Shown piece by piece: positions 49,494 to 57,751 of a stretch of DNA of 64,000 nucleotides. The stretch's first letter is position 1; each line of letters begins with the position of its first letter. The translations under genes and the position numbers were made by a program. Origin of the DNA: a virus; the IMG/VR virus record IMGVR_UViG_3300008997_000013, positions 1-64,000 of that record, one strand, 5' to 3'. The notes under the pieces are model-generated. The model did not search any database and was not told the origin of the DNA. It worked only from the letters and a program-made list of their open reading frames with translations.

Positions 49494-49673
49494 ATGTTGG
49501 TTTCTTCGTGCACGCCAACCTGGACAGAAAGACGGAACCTGAACCTGCTCTCGGAGCGGGAGAGCACCATCTACATCATGGGCCGCATTGCCCGTGGCGA
49601 GGATGTCCCCGCTTCGGTATGGGAGTTCCTGGTCCGGAAGAACCTGATCCAAGGTCCGGTGGCCAACGCCTGA
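49494..49673 (+). CDS. Small protein, 59 aa, promoter-proximal
   Basis: ATG 49494 with GCGGAGG 6 nt upstream and a sigma70-like promoter. The product ends '...VWEFLVRKNLIQGPVANA' and has 'LLSERESTIYIMGRIARGED' in the middle, helical and possibly HTH-like. The overlapping ORF in another frame at 49508 is a shadow. First gene of a new transcription unit that includes the release factor. Confidence 0.65.
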   Translation: MLVSSCTPTWTERRNLNLLSERESTIYIMGRIARGEDVPASVWEFLVRKNLIQGPVANA

Positions 49674-49718
49674 CAATCCTGTGTCCTGTGCTGAATCCCC
49701 GTTCAGTTGGAGCATTCT

Positions 49719-50403
49719 ATGTCTCTCATCGTTGAGATCAGGGCTGCGGAAGGAGGAGAGGACGCCAAGCTCCTTGTCCTTCAGCAGTTGTCCGTGTACT
49801 CCAAGTTTGAGGCTCGGGGGTCCCTTTGACTTCACGTTGGAAGTTGTAGCTGAACGACCAGGCTACATTGCACTGAGGGTCACGGGGAAGGACGCACGGA
49901 GAGCCTTCCGCAACGAGGCTGGAGGCCACCGCTGGCAACGGGTTCCCCCGACGGAGAAGCGAGGGAGAGTCCACACGTCCACGATCACCGTGGCGGTGCT
50001 TCGAGAACCCACTCCATCCCAGGTTCGGCTGGATCCCAAGGACCTGGATATCACGACCTGCCGTGGTTCCGGCAAGGGTGGGCAACACAAGAACGTGACG
50101 GACAGCGCTGTCCAGGTCAAACACAAGCCCTCTGGCATCATCGTACGGGCAGAGGCCGAGAGGTCTCAGAACCAGAATAAGGAGCTCGCCCTGGGCGTCC
50201 TTCGGGCCAAGCTCCAGGAAGTCCGTACAGAGGGCGAGAACACCCGTAGAAACGCTCGTAGAAGATCCCAGGTAGGCTGCGGGGCCCGCGGTGACAAGCG
50301 CCGTACAGTACGCCTACAGGCCGGCCAGGTCGTGGACCACATCACCGGGAGGAGGACCTCAGCGAAGTCCTATCTCAGGGGACAGCTGGAGAAGCTGTGG
50401 TAG
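49719..50403 (+). CDS. RF1-type peptide chain release factor, programmed +1 frameshift
   Basis: The first frame runs from ATG 49719 (GGAG 7 nt upstream) for 36 codons to UGA 49827-49829. A +1 shift at CTT 49824-49826 joins it to a second frame from GAC 49828 to the stop at 50403, giving 227 aa. The joined sequence aligns through the shift with RF1 domains 2-3: 'EIRAAEGGEDAKLL', 'GHRWQRVPPTEKRGRVHTS' with the PxT stop-recognition tripeptide (PPT, 76-78), GGQ at 120-122, and 'ARGDKRRTVRL'. PxT is the RF1 type, for UAA/UAG. Domain 1 is absent. It should release peptides or rescue ribosomes; targets unknown. Alternative: an ordinary mutation, judged unlikely because the site matches prfB. Confidence 0.85.
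49815..49830 (+). promoter_or_regulatory. prfB-type +1 frameshift signal
   Basis: CGGGGGTCCCTTTGAC. Bacterial prfB uses AGGGGG, three bases, then CTTTGAC: the internal Shine-Dalgarno-like G-run, its spacing and the slippery CTT-TGA-C match here. Slippage at CTT is promoted when UGA is decoded slowly. Confidence 0.8.
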
Positions 50404-50971
50404 GGGGGACAGCGCAGGTCAAGCACGTCTCCACACAGCCAGACTCTCCCTTGAAGAGCTTGGCATCGCAGGACTCAGCCCAGCAGCAGTTCTCCGAGGT
50501 TGGGTCCTGTCCACACGCAGCTTCCCATCCGAGACAGGAGGCCCAGGAGAGGTCAGGACACTGAGCCTCACAGTAAGCCTCGTTGTTCGTCTCCCGCGCG
50601 AGGGGAGGGAGTCCCACATAGCTCTCAGGCAGGAACGTGATGTTCGAGAAGTCCGGACGAGCAGTTCCCGGACTCTCCGCTCCGCCAGGTCCGTCGTTCG
50701 GAGGTCCGGGAGGGGTGCCTGAGCACACGCAGTTGGACTTGCAGTCGGTCTCGCAGTCCCCGTCGCAGAGGACCATGAAGCAGCACGCCGTATGATCTCC
50801 GGCGAGACACGCCACGTGGTAGCCTGCGCAGTCCCAGAACCCCAGGGAATCACACTCAGCTTTGCATCGAGAGTCGAGATTCGAGCAGTCCGGATTCCCA
50901 ACGGAAGGGGTGGCGGGGGCCGGGGGCGCTGAGGCCGTCGTGTAGCACGCCAGGACAAGAGCAAGGATCAT
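50375..50971 (-). CDS. Cysteine-rich secreted protein, putative lipoprotein, with a duplicated domain
   Basis: 198 aa from ATG 50971; GTG 50998 or TTG 51001, right after the PLD stop, would give a more usual signal length. The start ends in LVLAC, a lipobox-like site, but lacks the usual positive charge. About 23 cysteines. Two copies of a roughly 50-residue unit: 'CKAECDSLGFWDCAGYHVAC' and 'CEAQCPDLSWASCLGWEAAC', each followed by a D-T-x-CC segment and two or three further Cys. A Gly/Pro linker joins them. Disulfide-bonded and surface or periplasmic by inference. Role unknown; superinfection exclusion is one guess. Downstream of the PLD gene, same operon. Confidence 0.65.
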   Translation of the reverse strand: MILALVLACYTTASAPPAPATPSVGNPDCSNLDSRCKAECDSLGFWDCAGYHVACLAGDHTACCFMVLCDGDCETDCKSNCVCSGTPPGPPNDGPGGAESPGTARPDFSNITFLPESYVGLPPLARETNNEAYCEAQCPDLSWASCLGWEAACGQDPTSENCCWAESCDAKLFKGESGCVETCLTCAVPPTTASPAVP

Positions 50972-51002
50972 GAGATACCCCGGAGGTCCAAGATCCACCA
51001 AC

Positions 51003-51464
51003 CTACCCGAGCGGGGCGTTGGCCGCCCAGAGCTTCTCGAACTCTTCCTTGAAGGCCCGGACCACATAGCTGATGCGGATGATGACGAAGTTTTCCGCAT
51101 TCCGCTCGGTGGCGCTCTTGGTGAAGTTGTAGGAACCTGTGAGTACAGCCTTGGGCGCGTTCCGACCGTCTCCGATCAGGAACTTGTTGTGCATGATCCC
51201 CTTCTGGTGATCCCTTCGCACGTCCACACCAGCTGCCTCGAGCTTCTCGTCGTCCGCGTATTTGTTCCCTGCCTGGGTCTTGTCCATAAGCACGCGGACG
51301 ACGACTCCCCGCTGGTGTGCTCGGATGATCGCGTCCGCGATAGGGTCATGGGTCAGCGAGTAGATGGCCACGTCGCAGAAGGTATCACATCCGTCTATGA
51401 ATCCGACCACAACCTCGTCGGCGCCGCGATCTGGGCTGAAGTAAGTGCTGGCGTATCGTCCCAT
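51003..51464 (-). CDS. Phospholipase D-like (Nuc-type) nuclease domain protein
   Basis: 153 aa from ATG 51464, preceded by AGAGAGGGG. One HKD motif: H92-x-K94-x4-D99 in 'HNKFLIGDG', followed by 'GSYNFTKSATERNAENFVI', the order of single-motif PLD nucleases such as Nuc, which act as dimers. The N-terminal 'AIYSLTHDPIADAIIRAHQRGVVVRVLMD' also fits the family. No signal peptide. Could degrade DNA without metal ions. The longer upstream ORF extension runs through the divergent promoter and is not used. Confidence 0.8.
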   Translation of the reverse strand: MGRYASTYFSPDRGADEVVVGFIDGCDTFCDVAIYSLTHDPIADAIIRAHQRGVVVRVLMDKTQAGNKYADDEKLEAAGVDVRRDHQKGIMHNKFLIGDGRNAPKAVLTGSYNFTKSATERNAENFVIIRISYVVRAFKEEFEKLWAANAPLG

Positions 51465-51511
51465 GCGCCCCTCTCTGTATAGCCGAGGTAACTGTGGCAT
51501 AGGAGAAAAAC
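51465..51511. promoter_or_regulatory. Divergent regulatory region, CTATAC and GTAAC
   Basis: Minus strand: CGGCTATACAGAGAGGGGCGC before ATG 51464. Plus strand: GAGGTAACTGTGGCATAGGAG before ATG 51512. The two leader types serve opposite strands. Separates the minus-strand pair from the rightward block. Confidence 0.45.
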
Positions 51512-51951
51512 ATGAGGATCCTTTTGGTTCGCCACGGTGAGTCCCTGGCCAACGTCGATCGTTCCGTCTACCTATCCACAGCGGACCATGCCGTGCCCCT
51601 GTCGGACCGCAGGTCACGGACGAGCATATCCAGGACCTCACCGACGGGGTCCGGAAGAAGTTCCGGGATCTTCTGTGCGAGAGGGAGCTCACGGAGTGGC
51701 TCAAGATCTACGAGAAAGATCTCACCCCGGATGAGCGTCTGGTGCAAGGGCACCACTACGTCTACGAGGCCCGGCTCGTAGACGACCAGGCTGTCCTTTG
51801 GGAGGTTGGCTTCGGAAGAGGGCATGTCACTCGGAGGGATTTCATTCGAAAATTCGACTTCGATCCTCTCGAAGTCCTCAAGGAGCGACTCCAGGCCAAG
51901 ACGGACGCCGCGGATGCTCAAGACCTCTTCAAAGAGGTCGGACACCTCTGA
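51512..51951 (+). pseudogene. Broken or fused histidine-phosphatase gene
   Basis: ATG 51512 opens with 'MRILLVRHGESLANVD' and 'TADHAVPLS', the signature of phosphoglycerate-mutase-type histidine phosphatases (RHG motif). After about 34 codons the coding character moves to a different frame near 51600 and continues as 'QVTDEHIQDLTDGVRKKF' to a stop at 51951, a segment with no start codon of its own before 51742. Either a frame-changing deletion removed most of the phosphatase and joined it to another gene, or a recoding event is used. No slippery sequence is evident. Leader has GTAAC and AGGAG. Confidence 0.6.
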
Positions 51952-51966
51952 CCATAGGATACCTCC

Positions 51967-52290
51967 ATGGCTGAAAGACTCACCCTCAAGACCTACTACG
52001 CCCTCGTCGACCGACTTGCAATCGAGGCAGAGGCACGGAAGGAGGCATGGCCTCGAGAACGCGGCTACAAGGGTGGCTTGGAGTTCTCCCACGAGGTCGT
52101 CCAGGAGGAGGAGTCTCCCCATACCCAGGACCCCATTCTTGGTCTGGTTCTCCTCTCGTTCGCCTCCCGACCCGGTATTGCTTGGGAGGACTGCCCGATG
52201 CACAATCCGACCCGGGACTTCGCTCGGAACACCAGAATCCTGGCTCGTGAGGCCCTCATCTGGGATGTGTATCAACGCATGACGATTTGA
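51967..52290 (+). CDS. Small hypothetical protein, 107 aa
   Basis: Starts MAERLTLKTYYALVDRLAIE, mostly helical, ends 'REALIWDVYQRMTI'. The TGA stop is part of the 5' arm of the next leader hairpin. No domain recognised. Confidence 0.7.
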   Translation: MAERLTLKTYYALVDRLAIEAEARKEAWPRERGYKGGLEFSHEVVQEEESPHTQDPILGLVLLSFASRPGIAWEDCPMHNPTRDFARNTRILAREALIWDVYQRMTI

Positions 52291-52343
52291 GGTTTCCTCA
52301 CTCCTCCCAGCGACGTAACGGTAGGGAAGGAAGGAGAAACCTC
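52289..52343 (+). promoter_or_regulatory. Long GACGTAAC leader hairpin of the old ligase start
   Basis: GAGGTTTC (52289-52296) pairs perfectly with GAAACCTC (52336-52343), and inner CTCC/GGAG and CCTCCC/GGGAAGG pairs extend it. GACGTAAC (52312-52319) is in the apical part. It precedes the orphan ligase start and is not followed by a full gene, so it is a relic. Confidence 0.65.
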
Positions 52344-52439
52344 ATGGCCCAGATCGCCGACCAGATCGCCACTCGCCTCCTCGCGGCCTCCCGCGCCTAC
52401 TACGGTGGCCGCGAGCCCTGTGGGCTTTCAGGATTCTGA
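52344..52439 (+). pseudogene. Orphan 5' fragment of the ligase gene
   Basis: 31 codons. The first 24 or so align with the complete ligase start at 53460: 'RLLAASRAYYGGREP' against '[15 protein letters not shown]'. Homology ends close to the stop of the minus-strand endonuclease (52428). GC is 72% over 24 codons here and 56% in the complete gene (hand counts). Still has a good leader and may make a short peptide. Confidence 0.75.
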
Positions 52440-53372
52440 AGCGTTTTGCGCTTTCCTTCTTGCCCAACGTCTTTTTTGGGATTCGCTCATTTTCCTGCGG
52501 GTCTCGGCGGATGTTACTTTCCCCGTATGGGTTTTCCGGACAGCTTCAGAGACCTTATTCCTGAAGTCTGGATCTTCCCATTGAGATACCATCTTTGCTC
52601 TCGCCGCTTCTCTCCGGGTTCCGTCGTCCTGGGACCACGCTTCCAGAGAGCGTTGTCGAACCCTTTCACGAATCGTATTGCCACCTTTCTCCCACCGTTC
52701 CCGTTGGGCGGTTGACATCTTCTGCCGAGACTCCTCGGAGTGAGTCCGCCCTTCCCAGTATTTGTTGCCTTGGTGTGCCTCGCTGATCTTTCTACGGGTC
52801 TCGGCAGACACGGTTTTCCCTCGGTGGGCTGCTCCAATCTTCTTTTTGGTTTCCGCTGTGTGCTTTTTACCTGTGGCTGCATCTGTTATCCTTCGGAGGG
52901 CGTCTGGGCTATGCACATGACCCCTCATCCGTTCTCTAATCTGCTCCACATGAGATTCTGACAGCTTCCTGCCCGACATCGCTCTGCTAATCTTGGCTCG
53001 GGTCTCCGGAGTGTGGGGAATCCCTATTCGGATTCGGCCCTTGGGGCATATATTGTATCCGGTGGTATGGGGTCTGAGGCGGTCTAACCATTTCTGTTCC
53101 GACTGCTCTACTCCTTCCGGAGAAACCTTTTCGAGGACACTCACTGAGAATGTCTCCTCCCCGTATTTTTCCCAGGCTCGTTGGAGCTTTTGGGAGTGAT
53201 GGGACCCTCTCCTGAGACTCCGGAAATGTCCCATTAGACGAGTCCTGATATTGACAGATCCTCCGACATACACTTTTCCGTTCAGGGTGTTGCTGATCTG
53301 GTAGACTCCCGAGCATTTCCGAGGGTCTCCCCCTACATCCCGTATCGCAGCTTCAATTGTGGGCACGTCCAT
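52428..53372 (-). CDS. GIY-YIG homing endonuclease with NUMOD3 repeats
   Basis: 314 aa. GIY-YIG core at about residues 20-110 ('GVYQISNTLNGKVYVGGSVN', 'HFRSLRRGSHHSQKLQRAW', 'WLDRLRP'), then NUMOD3-type repeats such as 'HTPETRAKISRAMSGRKLSE' up to residue 300. AT-rich relative to neighbours. Its leader (minus strand) has CAGCCTATCTCAAGAGG before ATG 53372. Inserted between an orphan ligase start and the complete ligase gene, its stop at the junction. Same family as 143-1009 but diverged and in the opposite orientation. Confidence 0.9.
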   Translation of the reverse strand: MDVPTIEAAIRDVGGDPRKCSGVYQISNTLNGKVYVGGSVNIRTRLMGHFRSLRRGSHHSQKLQRAWEKYGEETFSVSVLEKVSPEGVEQSEQKWLDRLRPHTTGYNICPKGRIRIGIPHTPETRAKISRAMSGRKLSESHVEQIRERMRGHVHSPDALRRITDAATGKKHTAETKKKIGAAHRGKTVSAETRRKISEAHQGNKYWEGRTHSEESRQKMSTAQRERWEKGGNTIRERVRQRSLEAWSQDDGTRREAARAKMVSQWEDPDFRNKVSEAVRKTHTGKVTSAETRRKMSESQKRRWARRKAQNASES

Positions 53373-54557
<1,185 letters not shown>

Positions 54558-54565
54558 GTTTCTAC

Positions 54566-54609
54566 ACCCAGGTCCTGGACGTAACAGTCTTGAGGAAGGA
54601 GTGACCAAC
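54566..54609 (+). promoter_or_regulatory. GACGTAAC leader between the two ligase genes
   Basis: GACGTAAC (54578-54585), then TTGAGGAAGGAG and ATG 54610. GGTCCT upstream can pair with AGGAGTGACC with a bulge. The split ligase is thus two separately started genes and not a frameshift. Confidence 0.55.
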
Positions 54610-55404
54610 ATGTTCCAGGTGCCCACCAACTGCCCCTCCTGTGGTTTCGAGCTCGAGATGGACGGAGGATACCTGAAGTGCTGCGGGCCCACGTGCCCGG
54701 CGCAGGTAGTCGGTTCCCTCAACCGGTGGGTGGGGAAGCTCCGCATCCTCAACATCGGGAACGCTCTGATCCAGGCCCTGGTCGATGCCGGGCGTGTGTC
54801 GGATATCTCTGGCCTGTACAGGCTGGAAGAGTCCTGGCTGCGCGAGTTCGAGATCGATGGCCGCAAGGTGGGCGGAAACGCCCGGCGCGTGGTGGCCTCC
54901 CTGAACGCAGCGCGGGATATCCCCGTCGACATGTTCGTGGGGAGCCTCGGGATTCCTCTCTGCGGCCGCAAGATGGTCAGCATCCTGGTCGACGCCGGCT
55001 ACGACGACCTCAGCAAGCTCGCCAAGGTCACGACTGCTCAGATGGAAGCGGTCCCCGGGTTCGGCGCCGAGCGCGCTCGTAGCTTCCGTGCCGGCTTCGA
55101 TGCATGCCGCTCTCTGATGCTCCAGATCATGGCCTCCGGAGTCGACGTGATCGCTCCGGTCCGCGCGGTGGCTACCGGAGATGCGATGGCCGGCCAGGCC
55201 GTGTGCTTCACGGGTGTCCGTGACAAGGAGGCTTCCGCGGCCATCGTGGATCAGGGCGGCAAGATCGCCAGCGGCGTGTCCAAGAACACCACCCTGTTGG
55301 TCGCGAAGAACCCCGCCTCCACCAGCGGCAAGGCCAAGAAGGCTCGCGCCCTGGGTATCGAGATCATCAGCCAGGCCGAGATGCGGTCCCGGCTCGGCCT
55401 CTGA
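54610..55404 (+). CDS. ligB: NAD+-dependent DNA ligase, zinc finger-HhH-BRCT part
   Basis: 264 aa from ATG 54610, 8 nt after AAGGAG (GTG 54601 is too close). Zinc finger 'CPSCGFELEMDGGYLKCCGP' with C8, C11 and later 'CPAQ'; four HhH motifs (for example 'LSKLAKVTTAQMEAVPGFGA'); C-terminal BRCT 'GQAVCFTGVRDKEA...GGKIASGVSKNTTLLVAK'. Completes the ligase encoded upstream; the phage T5 ligase is likewise two-gene. The two products must associate to work. Confidence 0.88.
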   Translation: MFQVPTNCPSCGFELEMDGGYLKCCGPTCPAQVVGSLNRWVGKLRILNIGNALIQALVDAGRVSDISGLYRLEESWLREFEIDGRKVGGNARRVVASLNAARDIPVDMFVGSLGIPLCGRKMVSILVDAGYDDLSKLAKVTTAQMEAVPGFGAERARSFRAGFDACRSLMLQIMASGVDVIAPVRAVATGDAMAGQAVCFTGVRDKEASAAIVDQGGKIASGVSKNTTLLVAKNPASTSGKAKKARALGIEIISQAEMRSRLGL

Positions 55405-55411
55405 GGACGCC

Positions 55412-55564
55412 ATGAACGGTCCTGCTGGATTCTGGATCACCTACGTCATTGCCCCGCTCGTGGGACTCGCAGCCGGCATCCGCAGACACCGGAACCCGCT
55501 GAAGGTCCTCTACGCGGTGGTCGTCATCGGCCTCTGCTACCACACCTATGGCTGTCAGTTCTGA
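55412..55564 (+). CDS. Very small membrane protein, 50 aa
   Basis: ATG 55412 after TGAGGACGCC. Two hydrophobic stretches, 'FWITYVIAPLVGLAAGI' and 'VLYAVVVIGLCYHTYG', with RRHRN between them. No family recognised. Confidence 0.65.
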   Translation: MNGPAGFWITYVIAPLVGLAAGIRRHRNPLKVLYAVVVIGLCYHTYGCQF

Positions 55565-55574
55565 GGAGGAGCCC

Positions 55575-55864
55575 ATGGATTCCCGCTACGCCGCGATAGG
55601 TTTCGTCTGGGATTCGAGGAGTACTTCTACCGCAGGGATGGGAAGAAGGCCAAGGTCACCCTCCCTGCAGGAACCGTCCTGAAGGTGGACCGCATCTACA
55701 TCAGGGGAAAGGGCGGCCAGACTCGCGACTTCGACTCGGTCTCGTTCTTCTGCAACACCCATATCACCCCAGCCCGATCGAAGAAGCGAGGTCTGAAGCG
55801 AGGTCGGTTCTGGGTGAAGCTCGAGGACGCCAACAACATCAACTTCCGACCACTGGAGCTATGA
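55575..55864 (+). pseudogene. Small conserved-looking gene with a one-base frameshift near its start
   Basis: From ATG 55575 (after GGAGGAGCCC) the first frame reads MDSRYAA and then loses sense, while from about 55595 another frame reads 'DRFRLGFEEYFYRRDGKK' and continues to TGA 55862-55864 with 'VTLPAGTVLKVDRIYIRGKG' and 'WVKLEDANNINFRPLEL'. Adding one base would restore a 97-residue protein of the kind common in bacteria and phages. CTG 55607 is the only other start. A real deletion, a sequencing error or recoding are possible. Confidence 0.6.
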
Positions 55865-56691
55865 TGTCCTTCTCAGGATTCGACTTCGGCAAAGCCCTGC
55901 GCCACCTCCGCTCTACGGGAGCTATCCGGATCACCTGGGATGGGGTTCGTCTGACTGTCCTCCCCAGCTACGCGCAGAACAGCATCCATCCGGAGATCCC
56001 ACATCGAGCCCTTCGAAATGGAGCTCAAGGGAGTCCCGATGCTCGCTCCGCCCCCCTTGATGTCTGGGTAGGCTTCTACCAGGCAGGACCTGACGTAATA
56101 CTCCTGCAGAAGGAGTATGCTACGATGTCCGTCCGGAACTACCTCGAGATGTTCTCCCAGGTCGTGGGTCGTCATCCCGACTTCTACAGTATGTACGAGT
56201 TGGTCGCGGAGCACGGGATCCTGTTCGGTCCGGGGAAGCATGAGGTCCCGGAGATAGAGATTGACCTCCTCTTGGCCGCGGAGGTCATGTGGCCCGGCTT
56301 CCGAGTCCAGGAGTGCTTCTTCAACGCACAGCGTCTTTCCGCCCATTCTCTCGGGGGCCTGCGATACTTCGAGGGCTTCGCGATGAGGATCATCCCGGTC
56401 CACCACGCATGGTTGGTGACCCCCTCGGGGCTCGTCCTGGACCCTACCTGGAGGCTTCGTGATGGTGAGTCGCCCCCCTGCCGCCCTGAGGGGCTCCCGG
56501 AACGCTGGCAGGACCGTGTAGTCCTGGGAAGCGTCCCTGAGGACATCGAATACGTGGGGGTCGAGTTCCCGTACCCCAAGCACGACTTCATCAAGCGGAT
56601 GGCCGACTACGAGGTGGCCTGGTCCATGCTCGATTGTCCACGGGACCGGGAGATTCTTCGCCGCGATCGCTGGATTGGGACTTCCTCCTGA
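55861..56691 (+). CDS. Two-part ORF: small N-terminal domain fused through a leader to a second protein
   Basis: 276 aa from ATG 55861 (ATGA overlap). Residues 1-70 ('GFDFGKALRHLRSTGAIRIT...WDGVRL') resemble the DUF2829/Tad2-type pattern loosely. From residue 89, a second complete-looking protein starts at ATG 56125 ('MSVRNYLEMFSQVVGRH', then 'ECFFNAQRLSA', 'YFEGFAMRIIPVHHAWLVTP', 'LVLDPTW'), a family with conserved Cys and His. A GACGTAAT hairpin leader lies just before that ATG, so the two were separate genes and the first lost its stop, or the second is also started internally. Confidence 0.65.
   Translation: MMSFSGFDFGKALRHLRSTGAIRITWDGVRLTVLPSYAQNSIHPEIPHRALRNGAQGSPDARSAPLDVWVGFYQAGPDVILLQKEYATMSVRNYLEMFSQVVGRHPDFYSMYELVAEHGILFGPGKHEVPEIEIDLLLAAEVMWPGFRVQECFFNAQRLSAHSLGGLRYFEGFAMRIIPVHHAWLVTPSGLVLDPTWRLRDGESPPCRPEGLPERWQDRVVLGSVPEDIEYVGVEFPYPKHDFIKRMADYEVAWSMLDCPRDREILRRDRWIGTSS
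56092..56124 (+). promoter_or_regulatory. GACGTAAT leader hairpin inside an ORF
   Basis: GACGTAAT (56092-56099) flows into a perfect hairpin ATACTCC (56098-56104)/GGAGTAT (56112-56118), loop TGCAGAA, with GGAG as the ribosome site for ATG 56125. It is translated in frame by the longer ORF. Confidence 0.6.
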
Positions 56692-56735
56692 ATCCCGACG
56701 ACGTAACACTATCGAATCCGCTACCGGATACGAAA
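56692..56735 (+). promoter_or_regulatory. GACGTAAC leader before 56736
   Basis: GACGTAAC (56700-56707), then ATCCG-CTAC-CGGAT hairpin (56716-56729) and the ATG after GAAA. No strong Shine-Dalgarno is visible here. Confidence 0.45.
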
Positions 56736-57002
56736 ATGGCCCGCCGTCGCATCTCCCGCCGCCCCCAGCCCACCTTCCGCATCGGCAACCGCGTGACCGT
56801 GGATGGCGACTACAACGGCGACTACACGGGAACCGTGATCGAGATCGGCCGCTACACCAAGGCGGCCAGCCTCCACGAGCCCAACCCCCAGACCAAGCCC
56901 GGGGCTGTCGTCCTGGTTGACACCTGGGAGGGTCGCTACTACGTTGGCGATGAGCGGTTCGAGGTCGTCGCGTGGGACTGCGAGGCCCACCGCGCTTCAT
57001 AG
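56736..57002 (+). CDS. Small SH3/KOW-like protein, 88 aa
   Basis: ATG 56736. Basic start MARRRISRRPQPTF, then a compact beta unit 'RIGNRVTVDGDYNGDYTGTV' and 'VVLVDTWEGRYYVGDERFEV', which looks like an SH3-like barrel with two halves. May bind nucleic acid or protein. No precise family. Confidence 0.6.
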   Translation: MARRRISRRPQPTFRIGNRVTVDGDYNGDYTGTVIEIGRYTKAASLHEPNPQTKPGAVVLVDTWEGRYYVGDERFEVVAWDCEAHRAS

Positions 57003-57028
57003 ATTCCACCCCCGATCAGGAGAACCCA

Positions 57029-57676
57029 ATGATCGACCCCAACATGCTCCAGAGACTCCTCATCGCTGATGCCATGGGCCCGACAGGTCCCGCGCAGGCC
57101 ATAGATGAGATCACCAACACGATCCAGAAGTGTGCCTCCGGCGTCATCCCCGATCGGGGCGACGTCCGCAAGGCCCTCGACGCCTGGGGGATCTCGTACA
57201 AGGAGGGGGCATCCATCTCGCAGCTCATGTCCCAGACCCCCGCGCTGAACGTGACGCTGCCCGAGGGCTGGGAGATCAAGCGGGAGGGAGGACACCACAA
57301 CCTCGTCGACAACCGGGACCGCAATCGTATCTGGTGGTACATCCACGGCTGGGATCCCATCGACGTCCGCATCAACCGTCGCTTCGGCGTCCGCCGTCAG
57401 GACCCCGTGATCGCCACCGAGGGCATCACTCTGGTCCGGGACGGCGACCAGGTCATCAAGTCCGTGACCATCCACTACCCACGCCCCTTGGAGAGCAAGC
57501 CGCGATCCCGTGGAGGCTTCTTCTACTTCATCGGCAACCTCCGCGACAACGGCTGGAAGGAGGCCGACCGCACCGCCGCCTACAAGGCCCAGAGTGACGC
57601 TGAGGCAGAGGCTCGTGCCTGGCTCGACGACAACTTCCCCGGCTGGCGGGATCCCATCCTGGCTTGGAGTCTGTAG
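57029..57676 (+). CDS. Hypothetical protein, 215 aa
   Basis: ATG 57029 after TCAGGAGAACCCA. Helical first 70 residues, then beta-rich 'GGHHNLVDNRDRNRIWWYIH' and 'FFYFIGNLRDNGWKEADRT', ending in 'WLDDNFPGWRDPILAW'. No known domain recognised. Last gene before the sigma-like factor. Confidence 0.7.
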   Translation: MIDPNMLQRLLIADAMGPTGPAQAIDEITNTIQKCASGVIPDRGDVRKALDAWGISYKEGASISQLMSQTPALNVTLPEGWEIKREGGHHNLVDNRDRNRIWWYIHGWDPIDVRINRRFGVRRQDPVIATEGITLVRDGDQVIKSVTIHYPRPLESKPRSRGGFFYFIGNLRDNGWKEADRTAAYKAQSDAEAEARAWLDDNFPGWRDPILAWSL

Positions 57677-57751
57677 ACCCTGGCTCTTCTGAATAACGAG
57701 GTTCGCCGTAGATATAGGGAACGTTTTCCCCAGATCCCCGTTATTTAGTAT
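57677..57751 (+). promoter_or_regulatory. Structured leader before the sigma-like gene
   Basis: AATAACG (57692-57698) pairs with CGTTATT (57739-57745), enclosing an inner hairpin GGGAA-CGTT-TTCCC (57717-57730). AT-rich compared with other leaders and without GTAAC. GATATA and TTTAGTATT lie near. A binding site for a phage or host regulator is possible. Confidence 0.45.

Noticed and set aside
49508-49735. 75-codon ORF overlapping the small gene at 49494
   Set aside because: Proline/glycine-rich shadow; the frame from 49494 has the ribosome site and promoter.
55861-56090. Thoeris anti-defence Tad2 (DUF2829) protein
   Set aside because: Only the first 35 residues fit the pattern loosely and the typical C-terminal part is absent; not strong enough to call.
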